Below, piece after piece: positions 38,281 through 46,891 of a DNA stretch of 64,000 nucleotides. Origin of the DNA: Ottowia sp. SB7-C50. GTDB lineage: Bacteria > Pseudomonadota > Gammaproteobacteria > Burkholderiales > Burkholderiaceae_C. A model generated the notes under the pieces. The model worked only from the letters and a program-made list of their open reading frames with translations. It had not been told where the DNA came from and did no database searches. Every line of letters begins with the position of its first letter. The stretch's first letter is position 1. The position numbers and the translations under genes were made by a program. The stretch spans positions 1,860,001-1,924,000 of the forward strand of contig NZ_CP136995.1 in the NCBI RefSeq assembly GCF_033110285.1, read 5' to 3'.

Positions 38281-39053
38281 CAGTGCCCTCCCGCCTGCTC
38301 GTCGGCCACCACGGAGCCGAGATACGCCTCCTGCACGCGCGCATTGGCGCGCACGGCTTCGGGCGTGTCGAAGGCCAGCACCTCGCCGTACACCACCACG
38401 GCAATCTTGTCGGCCAGGCCAAACACCACGCCCATGTCGTGTTCCACCGTCAGCAGCGTCTTGCCCACCGTGACTTCCTTGATCAGCTCGATGAAGTGGT
38501 GCGTTTCGCTGCGGCTCATGCCGGCGGTCGGCTCGTCCAGCAGGATCACGCCGGCGCCGCCGGCGATGGTGATGCCGATCTCCAAAGCGCGCTGCTCGGC
38601 GTAGGTCAGGTTCATGGCCAGCGTGTCGCGCTTGCGCTCCAGGTGGATCATGCGCATCAGCTGTTCGGCGCGCTCGTTGGCGTCGTCCAGGTCGGCCAGG
38701 AACTTGAAGAAGGTGTAGCGATAACCCAGGCTCCACAGCACGCCGCAGCGCAGGTTCTCGAACACGCTCAGCTTGGGGAAGATGTTGGTGATCTGGAAGC
38801 TGCGCGAGAGGCCGGCGCGGTTGATCTCGTACGGCTTCTTGCCATCGATGCGCTGGCCATTCAGCAGGATTTCGCCGCTGCTAAGGCCAAAGCGGCCGCT
38901 GATCAGGTTGAACAACGTCGACTTGCCGGCGCCGTTGGGGCCGATCACGCCCACGCGCTCGCCCGGCTGCACCACCATGCTGACGCCGCGGATGATCTCG
39001 GTCTTGCCAAAGCTCTTGCGCACGTCGCGCAACTCAAGGGCGGGCGCGCTCAT
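38280..39053 (-). CDS. livG: Liv-type ABC transporter ATP-binding protein LivG
   Basis: 257 aa. Walker A GPNGAGKST lies at residues 38-46 and Walker B in VILLDEPTAGM. LTYAEQRALEIG stands where other families have LSGGQ, as is usual for LivG. It is the second ATPase of the importer. The start overlaps the livM stop (ATGA, 39050-39053) and the stop overlaps the livF start, so translation is coupled through the operon. Confidence 0.95.
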   Translation of the reverse strand: MSAPALELRDVRKSFGKTEIIRGVSMVVQPGERVGVIGPNGAGKSTLFNLISGRFGLSSGEILLNGQRIDGKKPYEINRAGLSRSFQITNIFPKLSVFENLRCGVLWSLGYRYTFFKFLADLDDANERAEQLMRMIHLERKRDTLAMNLTYAEQRALEIGITIAGGAGVILLDEPTAGMSRSETHHFIELIKEVTVGKTLLTVEHDMGVVFGLADKIAVVVYGEVLAFDTPEAVRANARVQEAYLGSVVADEQAGGH

Positions 39054-40349
39054 CCGTGCAACTCCTGGTGTTTGATGCGGGCCTCGATGTCGGCCTGGAT
39101 CGCGCCCCACTGGCGGGCGAAGCGGCGCCGCGCCCATTCGAACAAGCCGCCGCCGATCAGCGCCACCACGGCGGCGCCGATCCAGTGCGCGGGCTGCGCC
39201 ACATCCAGGTTCAGACCCAGAAAGCGCAGCGTGCCCGCGCCCGCGCCTTCCAGTTGCATGTGATAAACCATCTCGATCAACGCCGACACACCCAGCAAAG
39301 CGATCAGCCCGAAGACAGCCAGCAGCGCGTAGTGCGGCAGCAATTCCTTCAGCCGCCCATACTTGGCCACGCGCAGGTTCATCATCAGCAGGCTGGCAAT
39401 GCCGCCCGGCGCGTACATCACCATGAACATGAAGATCAGGCCCAGGTACAAGAGCCAGGCCTTGGTCAGCTCGGAAAACAGCACGAAGGCCAGCACCATC
39501 AGCACGGCGCCGATGATGGGGCCGAAGAAGAAGGTGGCGCCGCCCAGAAAGGTGAACAGCAGGTAGGCGCCCGAACGCGCCGCGCCCACCACCTCGGCCG
39601 TGACGATCTCGAAATTGAGCGCCGCCAAGCCGCCCGAAATGCCGGCAAAGAAGCCCGACACGATGAAGGCCAGGTAGCGGATGCGCTGGGCGTCGTAACC
39701 GACGAACTCGACCCGCTCGGGGTTGTCGCGCACGGCGTTCAGCATGCGCCCGAGCGGCGTGCGCGTGAAGGCGTACATGGCCGCCACGCAGATGAAGGTG
39801 TAGACGGCGATCAGGTAGTAGACCTGACGCGGCGGCCCGAAGGTGATGCCCATGAACGGCTCGCCCACCATGCGGTTTCCCGACACGCCGCCCTCGCCGC
39901 CAAAGAACTCGGGAATCATGAGCGACATGGCAAACACCAGTTCGCCCACGCCCAGCGTGATCATGGCAAAGGTGGTGCCCGACTTCTTGGTCGTCACATA
40001 GCCCAGCAGCACGGCAAACACCAGGCCAGCCAGGCCCCCCCACCAGCGGGATCAGCGACACCGGAATGGGCAGGTGCCCGCCCGCCGCGGCGTTGAGTGC
40101 GTGGATGGCCAGGAACGAGCCCAGCCCGGTGTACACGGCGTGGCCGAAGCTCAGCATGCCGCCCTGCCCCAGCAACATGTTGTAGGACAGGCAGGCGATG
40201 ATGGCGATGCCGATCTGCGACAGCATCGTGATCGACAGGCTGCTGGACAGCACCAGCGGCGCGATGACCAGCACCAGCGCGAACAGCGTCCAGATGACCC
40301 AGCGCGCCAGGTCCAGCGGGCGATAACGGTAGACAGTGTGGGCCGCCAT
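39050..40349 (-). CDS. livM: Liv-type ABC transporter permease LivM (frameshifted)
   Basis: About 432 aa after correction, with roughly ten membrane segments. The N-terminal part (ITMLSQIGIAIIACLSYNML) and the family signature LLGQGGMLSFGHAVYTGLG are in one frame. The rest (FAVLLGYVTTKKSGTTF onward, through MFMVMYAPGGIAS) is in another. Seven C at 40035-40041 cause the break; six would give PLVGGLAGLVFAVLLG. An unusually long soluble C-terminal tail (RRRFARQWGAIQADIEARIK) follows the last helix. Start ATG 40349 has a GGAGGG ribosome site, 2 bp after the livH stop. Confidence 0.88.
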
Positions 40350-40351
40350 GC

Positions 40352-41386
40352 TCAGCCCTCCCTCGTTCCAAGCAGGCCCTTCGGCCGGAAGATGAGGATC
40401 AGCACCAGCAGCAGGTACGGCAGGATGGGCGCCACCTGCGACACCGTCAGCTTGACCAGCGAATTGCCCTGCGCGGCCGGGCTGAGCTGCATGCCCAGGC
40501 TGGTCAGCAGCGAGCCAAGTGAGTAGTCCAGCGCCACCGCAAAGGTCTGCAGCACGCCGATCAGCAGCGATGCAACGAAGGCGCCCGCGAGCGAGCCCAT
40601 GCCGCCCACCACCACCACCACGAAGATGATGGAGCCCACCGTGGCGGCCATGGCCGGCTCGGTGAGGAAGGTGCTGCCGCCAATCACGCCAGCCAGCCCG
40701 GCCAGTGCCGAGCCCGCGCCAAACACCAGCATGAACACGCGCGGCACGTTGTGGCCCAGCGTTTCCACCGCGTCGGGGTGCGTCAGCGCGGCCTGGATCA
40801 CCAGCCCGATGCGCGTGCGCGTCAGCAGCAGCCACACCGCCAGCAGCATCACCACCGCCACCAGCATCATGAAGCCACGCGTGGCCGGGAACGGCGAGCA
40901 CACCACGCGCACGGCGGCGTCGGCGGCGCGGCACAGCTCGGGTGCGGCGCGGCCCCAGACCAGGCTCAGCCCCTCGGACGAGTTGTTGATGAGCGTGAAC
41001 ACCGGGCCCTGCAGGATTTCGGGCGGGCGAAATTCCAGCGCCAGCCGGCCCCAAATGAGCTGCACCACTTCCAGGATCACATACGACAGCCCGAACGTGA
41101 TGAGCAGTTCCGGCACGTGGCCAAAGCGGTGCACGCGACGCAGGCACAGCCGCTCGAACAGCGCGCCCAGCGCGCCCACCAGCAGCGGTGCCAGCACCAG
41201 CGCCGGCCAGAAGCCGGTGATGCGCGAGATGGTGTAGCCCAGGTAGGCACCCAGCATGTAGAAGCTGGCGTGCGCAAAGTTCAGCACGCCCATCATGCTG
41301 AAGATCAGCGTCAGGCCGGAACTCAGCATGAACAACAACAGGCCATAGCTCAGCCCGTTGAGCATCGAGATAAGGAAGAATTCCAT
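40352..41386 (-). CDS. livH: Liv-type ABC transporter permease LivH
   Basis: 344 aa, about eight membrane segments, with the LivH pattern MLNGLSYGLLLFMLSSGLTL, then MGVLNFAHASFYMLGAYLG, and VVGGMGSLAGAFVASLLIGV near the C-terminus. A loop of roughly 50 residues (IWGRLALEFRPPEILQGPV to VVCSPFPATRG) is longer than in E. coli LivH. It forms the membrane channel with LivM. Start ATG 41386 gives the standard N-terminus. It is followed leftward by livM, livG and livF. Confidence 0.94.
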   Translation of the reverse strand: MEFFLISMLNGLSYGLLLFMLSSGLTLIFSMMGVLNFAHASFYMLGAYLGYTISRITGFWPALVLAPLLVGALGALFERLCLRRVHRFGHVPELLITFGLSYVILEVVQLIWGRLALEFRPPEILQGPVFTLINNSSEGLSLVWGRAAPELCRAADAAVRVVCSPFPATRGFMMLVAVVMLLAVWLLLTRTRIGLVIQAALTHPDAVETLGHNVPRVFMLVFGAGSALAGLAGVIGGSTFLTEPAMAATVGSIIFVVVVVGGMGSLAGAFVASLLIGVLQTFAVALDYSLGSLLTSLGMQLSPAAQGNSLVKLTVSQVAPILPYLLLVLILIFRPKGLLGTREG

Positions 41387-41480
41387 GCGGAAGCTTGAGA
41401 ATTTGAAACCAGCGCCACCTGATCGTCCGATGGCCGCGGAGCAGGCCACGCGGGGCCGCCGCGGAGCGGGCTTGGCCCGG

Positions 41481-41535
41481 CCGCTGGCGGCGTCCCCCCT
41501 CCGGGGGGAAGGCGCGTCAGCGCCTCAGGGGGGAG
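41481..41535. repeat. Family E palindromic repeat, copy 2
   Basis: CCCCCCTCCGGGGGGAAGG is followed by GCGCGTCAGCGCCTCAGG and a G run. It ends right at the livK stop and could act as its terminator. Confidence 0.7.
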
Positions 41536-41536
41536 C

Positions 41537-42772
41537 TTACTTCGGCCGCTTCATCTGACAGGAAGTCGGCGTGCTCGACACGTAGTTCGCGTACTCCTTG
41601 ACCGGCACCAGCGTCATGCCGGTGTTCTCGGGGCTGTAGGGGTACTTGCCGCCAGCCTTTTCCCAGCGCGAGATGTACAGCGGCTGCTGCAGCTGGTGGT
41701 CGGTCTTGCGCATCTCGATCTCGCCGTTGAACGAGTTGGCCTTCAGCCCTTCCATGGCCGCAGCCACCTTGACCGGGTCGGTCGACTTGGCCTTGGCCAT
41801 GGCTTCGCCCAGCATCTGGAAGATGCGCGGGATGGAGCCGGTGTAGAAGTCGTCGTTGTACTTGGCCTTGAACTCGTCCATCCACTTCTGCATCTGGCCG
41901 CCCATGTTGTAGTGGTTGTAGGCCACCTGGTAGACGCGCCCTTCGCCGGCCTTGCCCAGGGCAGACGGCGTGCCGGTGACGCCGGCGTAGTAGGTGAAGA
42001 AGCGGCCGTTGTAACCGCCTTCGTTGGCGGCCTTGATCAGCAGCGACAGGTCGGACCCCCAGTTGCCGGTGATCACCGCGTCGGCGCCCGAGGCCTTGAT
42101 CTTGGCGATGTAGGGCGCGAAGTCGCGCACCTGGCCGAGTGGGTGCAGGTCTTCGCCGACGATCTGGATGTCGGGCCGCTTGCGCGCCAGGTTTTCCTTG
42201 GCGTACTTCACCACCTGCTGGCCATGCGAATAGTTCTGGTTGAGCAGAAAGACTTTCTTGACGTCCGGCAAGTCCTTGATGTAGGTCGTCATGGCCTCCA
42301 TCTTCATCGATGTGTCGGCGTCGAAGCGAAAGTGCCAGTAACTGCACTTGCTGTTGGTGAAATCCGGGTCGACCGCCGCGTCGTTCAGGTACAGCACTTC
42401 CTTGCCGGGGTTGCGCTCGTTGTGCTTGTTGACGGCATCGATGATGGCCGCCGCCACCGACGAGCCGTTGCCCTGGGCGATGTAGCGCACGCCCTTGTCG
42501 ATGGCGGCCTTCAGCGCGTTCAGGCTTTCGGCGGGGCTGAGCTTGTTGTCGATGGTTTCGAACTCGAACTTGACGCCGGCCGGGTTGCCCTTGCCGCTGA
42601 ACTTTTCGGCAAAGAACTTGTAGCTCTTGTCCTGGTTGGTGCCCACCGGGCCCATGAGGCCGGTCAACGGGTCGATGCGCACGATCTTGACGACCTCGCC
42701 CTGCTGGGCCGAGGCCGCGCCTGCAACGGCCATGGCCGCGGCGAACACCATCAGATTGACACGGTACTTCAT
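41537..42772 (-). CDS. livK: Liv-type ABC transporter periplasmic substrate-binding protein
   Basis: 411 aa. A signal peptide MKYRVNLMVFAAAMAVAGAA is cleaved after ASA. The mature protein is a type I periplasmic binding fold (KIVRIDPLTGLMGPVGTNQD, YIAQGNGSSVAAAIIDAV, DAVITGNWGSDLSLLIKAAN). It is the receptor for the LivFGMH importer. Members bind leucine-type amino acids, but also amides, urea and aromatic or aliphatic acids; the neighbouring acyl-CoA genes make a carboxylate reasonable. It is 150 bp upstream of livH, with repeat E between. Confidence 0.92.
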   Translation of the reverse strand: MKYRVNLMVFAAAMAVAGAASAQQGEVVKIVRIDPLTGLMGPVGTNQDKSYKFFAEKFSGKGNPAGVKFEFETIDNKLSPAESLNALKAAIDKGVRYIAQGNGSSVAAAIIDAVNKHNERNPGKEVLYLNDAAVDPDFTNSKCSYWHFRFDADTSMKMEAMTTYIKDLPDVKKVFLLNQNYSHGQQVVKYAKENLARKRPDIQIVGEDLHPLGQVRDFAPYIAKIKASGADAVITGNWGSDLSLLIKAANEGGYNGRFFTYYAGVTGTPSALGKAGEGRVYQVAYNHYNMGGQMQKWMDEFKAKYNDDFYTGSIPRIFQMLGEAMAKAKSTDPVKVAAAMEGLKANSFNGEIEMRKTDHQLQQPLYISRWEKAGGKYPYSPENTGMTLVPVKEYANYVSSTPTSCQMKRPK

Positions 42773-42897
42773 GCTTGTCTCCTGCATATGCGAATTGAGG
42801 GATGCGCAGAGGGTATCGCCCCCCCCGGTCATGCGCCATCGGGTTTTGCCCTGAGCCACTGTCGCCAACGTGCCTGCCTGCCGGCATGCGGCGGCTT

Positions 42898-42968
42898 GCT
42901 ATGCAAACAATAGCTGCATAGCCAAGTCTGATCAGCGCCTGCACGCTCACCGAGCAAGCGCTGCAGAC
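42898..42968 (+). repeat. Family A repeat (intergenic, extended)
   Basis: CAATAGCTGCATAGCC is followed by a long second half ending CAAGCGCTGCAG. It may be two overlapping copies. It separates livK from the acyl-CoA ligase gene. Confidence 0.5.
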
Positions 42969-42982
42969 GTCTGCGGGATTGC

Positions 42983-44611
42983 TCAGGCGCTGGGCAACCG
43001 GTAGTCTTTCAGCTGCTCGCGCAGCTTGGTTTTCAGCATCTTGCCGGTGGCGCCGATGGGGATCGAATCGACGAACACCACGTCGTCCGGAATCTGCCAC
43101 TTGGCCAGCTTGCCGTCGAAGAAGGCCAGCAGTTCGTCGCGCGCCACCTCGGCGCCGGGCTTCAGCGCCACGGCCACGATGGGCCGCTCGTCCCACTTGG
43201 GGTGCGGCATGCCGATGCACGCCGCCATGGCCACCGCCGGGTGCGCCATGGCGATGTTCTCGACGTCAATGGAGCTGATCCATTCGCCACCGGACTTGAT
43301 CACGTCCTTGCTGCGGTCGGTGATCTGCATGAAGCCATCGGCGTCGATGGTGGCCACGTCGCCGGTGGGGAACCAGCCGCCCCGCAGCGGGTCACCGCCC
43401 TCGCCCTTGAAGTAGCTGCCCAGAATCCACGGGCCCTTGACGTACAGGTCGCCATAGGTCTTGCCGTCCCAGGGCAATTCCTGCTCGTCGGCGCCGACGA
43501 TCTTCATGTCGACACCGAAGATGGCGCGGCCCTGCTTCAGGCGCAGCTTCATCTGATCGGCCTCGGGCAGGTCGCGGTGCTTTTCCTTCAGCGTGCACAG
43601 CGTGCCCAGCGGGCTCATCTCGGTCATGCCCCAGGCGTGCAGCACGTCCACGCCGTACTGGTTGCGGAAGGTGTCGATCATGGCCGGCGGGCAGGCCGAG
43701 CCGCCGATCACGGTGCGGTTCAGCGTGGAGAACTTCAGCTTGTTCTGCGCCATGTGGCCCAGCATCATCTGCCACACCGTGGGCACGCCGGCGGCAAAGG
43801 TCACCTTCTCGCCTTCGATCAGCTCGTAGACCGACTTGCCGTCGAGCGCACCGCCCGGAAACACCAGCTTGGCGCCCGTCATGGCGGCCGAATACGGAAT
43901 GCCCCAGGCATTGACGTGGAACATGGGCACCACCGGCAGCACCGAATCGCGCGCCGACAGCGACATCACGTCGGGCAGCGCGGCCGCGTAGGCGTGCAGC
44001 ACGGTGGAGCGGTGGCTGTACAGCGCCGCCTTGGGGTTGCCCGTGGTGCCGCTGGTGTAGCACATGCTGGAGGCGGTGTTCTCGTCGAACACCGGCCAGT
44101 CGTAGCGGTCGGCCTGGCTGCCGATCCACGCCTCGTAGCTGACCAGATGGGGAATGCCGGTGTCGGCCGGCAGCTTGTCGGCGTCGCACAGGGCGATCCA
44201 CTGCTTGACGCCCGGGCAATGCGAATGAATGCCCTTCACGATCGGCAGGAAGGTCATGTCGAAGCACAAGATGCGGTCTTCGGCATGGTTGACGATCCAG
44301 GCGATCTGCTCGGGCAGCAGGCGGGGGTTGACGGTGTGCAGCACGCGGCCCGAGCCGCTGACGCCAAAGTACAGCTCCAGGTGGCGATAGCCGTTCCAGG
44401 CCAGCGTGCCAACGCGGTCACCGGCGCCCAGCCCGGACGCATCCAGCGCGTTGGCCACCTGCATGGCGCGGCGCCGCACATCGGCCCACGTATAGCGGTG
44501 GATGTCGCCTTCGACGCGGCGCGACACGATCTGGCCATCGCCATGGTGGCGCGCGGCGTGTTCGATCAGCGCGGAAATAAGCAGCGGATGGCTCTGCATC
44601 AAACCCAGCAT
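42983..44611 (-). CDS. Fatty-acid-CoA ligase / AMP-dependent synthetase
   Basis: 542 aa, ANL superfamily. The AMP-binding P-loop is [18 protein letters not shown] near residue 178, the A5 motif [14 protein letters not shown] lies near residue 322, the A7 motif [12 protein letters not shown] near residue 412, and the A10 catalytic Lys is in [14 protein letters not shown] near residue 525. It activates a carboxylic acid to its CoA thioester with ATP. The sequence is most like medium/long-chain enzymes (AlkK-like). Start ATG 44611 was chosen over an ATG 15 codons upstream. Transcription order puts it before the Liv transporter, so activation and uptake are linked. Confidence 0.93.
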   Translation of the reverse strand: MLGLMQSHPLLISALIEHAARHHGDGQIVSRRVEGDIHRYTWADVRRRAMQVANALDASGLGAGDRVGTLAWNGYRHLELYFGVSGSGRVLHTVNPRLLPEQIAWIVNHAEDRILCFDMTFLPIVKGIHSHCPGVKQWIALCDADKLPADTGIPHLVSYEAWIGSQADRYDWPVFDENTASSMCYTSGTTGNPKAALYSHRSTVLHAYAAALPDVMSLSARDSVLPVVPMFHVNAWGIPYSAAMTGAKLVFPGGALDGKSVYELIEGEKVTFAAGVPTVWQMMLGHMAQNKLKFSTLNRTVIGGSACPPAMIDTFRNQYGVDVLHAWGMTEMSPLGTLCTLKEKHRDLPEADQMKLRLKQGRAIFGVDMKIVGADEQELPWDGKTYGDLYVKGPWILGSYFKGEGGDPLRGGWFPTGDVATIDADGFMQITDRSKDVIKSGGEWISSIDVENIAMAHPAVAMAACIGMPHPKWDERPIVAVALKPGAEVARDELLAFFDGKLAKWQIPDDVVFVDSIPIGATGKMLKTKLREQLKDYRLPSA

Positions 44612-44920
44612 GGTGTCTCCTATGGCGGCGGGCATTTGTAAGAAAGATCGAAGCAAATACTAATCCATCGTCGGGGGCGGATGGCATTTTCATGGCGCTT
44701 TGGCGACCGGCCTCGGGGGCACCTGGGGCGGCGGCCGGTGAAGTGACTACACCGCACGGTCGGCCCTTTTGCTATCGTTATGGAAGCTGCGAGCGCTTGT
44801 CAGACAAGCGCTGAAGCCTTATTTGTTAAGAAAACCGGGGGCCAGGCCCCGACCCTGCACCGTCCGCAGGCATCACCGCCTTGCCGTGCGCCCGCAGCGC
44901 CCTGCGCCGACAATGCCTTC
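44612..44920. other. Divergent intergenic region between acyl-CoA ligase and selO
   Basis: 309 bp without a gene. It contains a family A repeat at 44771-44820 and a small hairpin GGGGGCCAGGCCCC near 44847. Promoters of both flanking genes must be here, but no clear boxes were found. Confidence 0.5.
44771..44820 (+). repeat. Family A repeat with 8-bp perfect stem
   Basis: The head TTATGGAAGCTGCG is followed by AGCGCTTG (44792-44799) and CAAGCGCT (44805-44812) with a 5-nt loop. Confidence 0.8.
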
Positions 44921-46414
44921 ATGCAGGACATGGTGACCACCCCGCCCCTGGCGGCCGAACCCGCCTTCGAATGGCGCCACGGGTTCGAAAGCCTCGGCCC
45001 CGAATTTCACACGCCGCTCGCGCCCACGCCCTTGCGCGACCCGTATTGGGTGGCGCGCAGCGACGCCATGGCGCGCCAGCTGGGCCTGCCCGCCGGCGCG
45101 TGGCAGACGCCACACCTGCTCGAAGCCCTGGCCGGCAACCGCGTGCTGCCCGGCAGCCGGCCGCTGGCCAGCGTGTACAGCGGCCACCAGTTTGGCGTGT
45201 GGGCCGGCCAGCTGGGCGACGGGCGCGCCCACCTGCTGGGCGAGGTGCGCACGCCCGCGGACGACTGGCTGGAGCTGCAGCTCAAGGGCAGCGGCCTCAC
45301 GCCCTACTCGCGCATGGGCGACGGGCGCGCCGTGCTGCGCTCGTCGATCCGCGAATTCCTGGCCAGCGAGGCCATGCACGCGTTGGGCATACCCACCACC
45401 CGTGCGCTGTGCATCACCGGGTCTGACCAGCCCGTGCGGCGCGAAACGGTCGAAACCGCTGCCGTGGTCACGCGCGTGGCGCCCACATTCATCCGCTTTG
45501 GCCATTTCGAGCATTTCAGCGCCAACGGACAGGTGGACGAATTGCGCCGCCTGACCGACCACGTCATCGACCATTTCTACCCCGCTTGCCGCGCCGCCGC
45601 CAACCCCGCTGCTGCGCTGCTTGCCGCCGTGACGCAGCGCACTGCCGCCCTCATGGCCGACTGGCAGGCGGTGGGCTTCATGCACGGCGTGATGAACACC
45701 GACAACATGAGCATCCTGGGCCTGACCATCGACTATGGCCCGTTTCAGTTCATGGACGGCTTCGATCCCGCGCACATCTGCAACCACTCCGACCACAGCG
45801 GTCGCTACGCCTACCACCGGCAGCCGCAGATCGGCTACTGGAACCTGTTTGCGCTGGCCCAGGCACTGATGCCGCTGATCGACGACCAGCAGGCGGCACT
45901 GGACGCGCTGGAGCCGTACAAGACGCTGTTCCCCGCCGCGCTGGACCAGCGCATGGCCGCCAAGCTGGGCCTGCCGCAGGCCAGCGACGCGTCGCGCGCG
46001 CTGGTGCGCGAGGTGCTGGAACTGATGGCGCGCGAGCGCACCGACTGGACCATCTTCTGGCGGCGTCTGTCCCATCACGTGGGCGGCGCGCCCGCCGACA
46101 CGGTGCACGACCTGTTCGTCGACCGCGCGGCCATCGACCGCTGGTTGCTACAGTATCAGGAGCTTCTTGCGCAATCTGATCGGGCGCTGGCGGCCGGTTT
46201 GATGCTCAAGACCAACCCCGCCATCGTGCTGCGCAACCACATGGCCGAGGAAGTCATCGCCCGCGCGAAGCTCAAGGACTTCCAGCCCATTCAAGACCTG
46301 CTGGCGCTGCTCGAAACGCCGTTCGACGAGCAGCCCGCACACCCGCGCTGGGCCGACTGGACCGGCTTTCCGCCCGACTGGGCATCCCACATCCAGATAA
46401 GCTGCTCGTCATGA
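44921..46414 (+). CDS. selO: SelO family protein adenylyltransferase (AMPylase)
   Basis: 497 aa, pseudokinase fold that transfers AMP to Ser/Thr/Tyr of target proteins in redox response. The N-terminus has [16 protein letters not shown], then [18 protein letters not shown]. The nucleotide loop is [20 protein letters not shown], catalytic-like [14 protein letters not shown] lies near residue 250, and [14 protein letters not shown] follows. It ends SCSS, where eukaryotic and some bacterial SelO place Sec or Cys. Residues about 410-425 overlap a degenerate family A repeat. ATG 44921 is the preferred start. The stop overlaps msrB (ATGA), joining it to methionine repair. Confidence 0.93.
   Translation: MQDMVTTPPLAAEPAFEWRHGFESLGPEFHTPLAPTPLRDPYWVARSDAMARQLGLPAGAWQTPHLLEALAGNRVLPGSRPLASVYSGHQFGVWAGQLGDGRAHLLGEVRTPADDWLELQLKGSGLTPYSRMGDGRAVLRSSIREFLASEAMHALGIPTTRALCITGSDQPVRRETVETAAVVTRVAPTFIRFGHFEHFSANGQVDELRRLTDHVIDHFYPACRAAANPAAALLAAVTQRTAALMADWQAVGFMHGVMNTDNMSILGLTIDYGPFQFMDGFDPAHICNHSDHSGRYAYHRQPQIGYWNLFALAQALMPLIDDQQAALDALEPYKTLFPAALDQRMAAKLGLPQASDASRALVREVLELMARERTDWTIFWRRLSHHVGGAPADTVHDLFVDRAAIDRWLLQYQELLAQSDRALAAGLMLKTNPAIVLRNHMAEEVIARAKLKDFQPIQDLLALLETPFDEQPAHPRWADWTGFPPDWASHIQISCSS
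46147..46195 (+). repeat. Possible degenerate family A repeat inside selO
   Basis: GCTACAGTATCAGGAGCTTC followed by TTGCGCAATC and GGGCGCTGGCGGCCGG resembles the repeat. Head and stem are both weak. It is in frame. Confidence 0.35.
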
Positions 46415-46821
46415 ACCATCCTGTGCAAAAGACCGACGCCGAATGGCGCGCCCTGCTGGCCGAAAAAGGCGCCGAAGCGCCCGCCTATCAGGTTACCCGC
46501 CACGCGGCCACCGAGCGCCCCTATACCGGCAAGTACGAACAGCACTGGGCCGACGGCAGCTACCACTGCATCTGCTGCGGCGCCAAGCTGTTCGATTCAG
46601 ACACCAAATTCGACGCCGGCTGCGGCTGGCCCAGCTTCTCGCTGGCCGTGCCAGGCGCCATCGAAGAGCGGCGCGACACCAGCCTGGGCATGGAGCGCGT
46701 CGAAACCGTCTGCGCCAGTTGCGGCGCCCACCTGGGCCACGTGTTCCCCGACGGGCCGCAGCCCACGGGCCTGCGCTATTGCATGAATTCGGCGTCGCTG
46801 GACTTCAGCGACGGCAACTGA
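46411..46821 (+). CDS. msrB: Peptide-methionine (R)-S-oxide reductase MsrB
   Basis: 136 aa. Two zinc CxxC pairs are seen ([10 protein letters not shown] and [12 protein letters not shown]), and the catalytic Cys lies in [10 protein letters not shown] near residue 127. GCGWPSF near residue 70 is the signature. The enzyme reduces methionine-R-sulfoxide in proteins, with thioredoxin as donor. The start overlaps the selO stop by four bases. In this and related bacteria the two act in oxidative stress, and the coupling suggests shared control. Confidence 0.95.
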   Translation: MNHPVQKTDAEWRALLAEKGAEAPAYQVTRHAATERPYTGKYEQHWADGSYHCICCGAKLFDSDTKFDAGCGWPSFSLAVPGAIEERRDTSLGMERVETVCASCGAHLGHVFPDGPQPTGLRYCMNSASLDFSDGN

Positions 46822-46825
46822 AAGC

Positions 46826-46873
46826 GCGGCAGCACGACGAAAAGCCCTTTCGTTTGCGCGCTGCCGCCCTTTC
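46826..46873. terminator. Hairpin between convergent msrB and surface-protein genes
   Basis: Outer arms GCGGCAGC (46826-46833) and GCTGCCGC (46860-46867) enclose inner arms ACGAAA (46837-46842) and TTTCGT (46848-46853). Short T-rich sequence (CCCTTTC) follows. It probably terminates one or both genes. Confidence 0.5.
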
Positions 46874-46891
46874 GGCGGTCCGACGCCGCCT

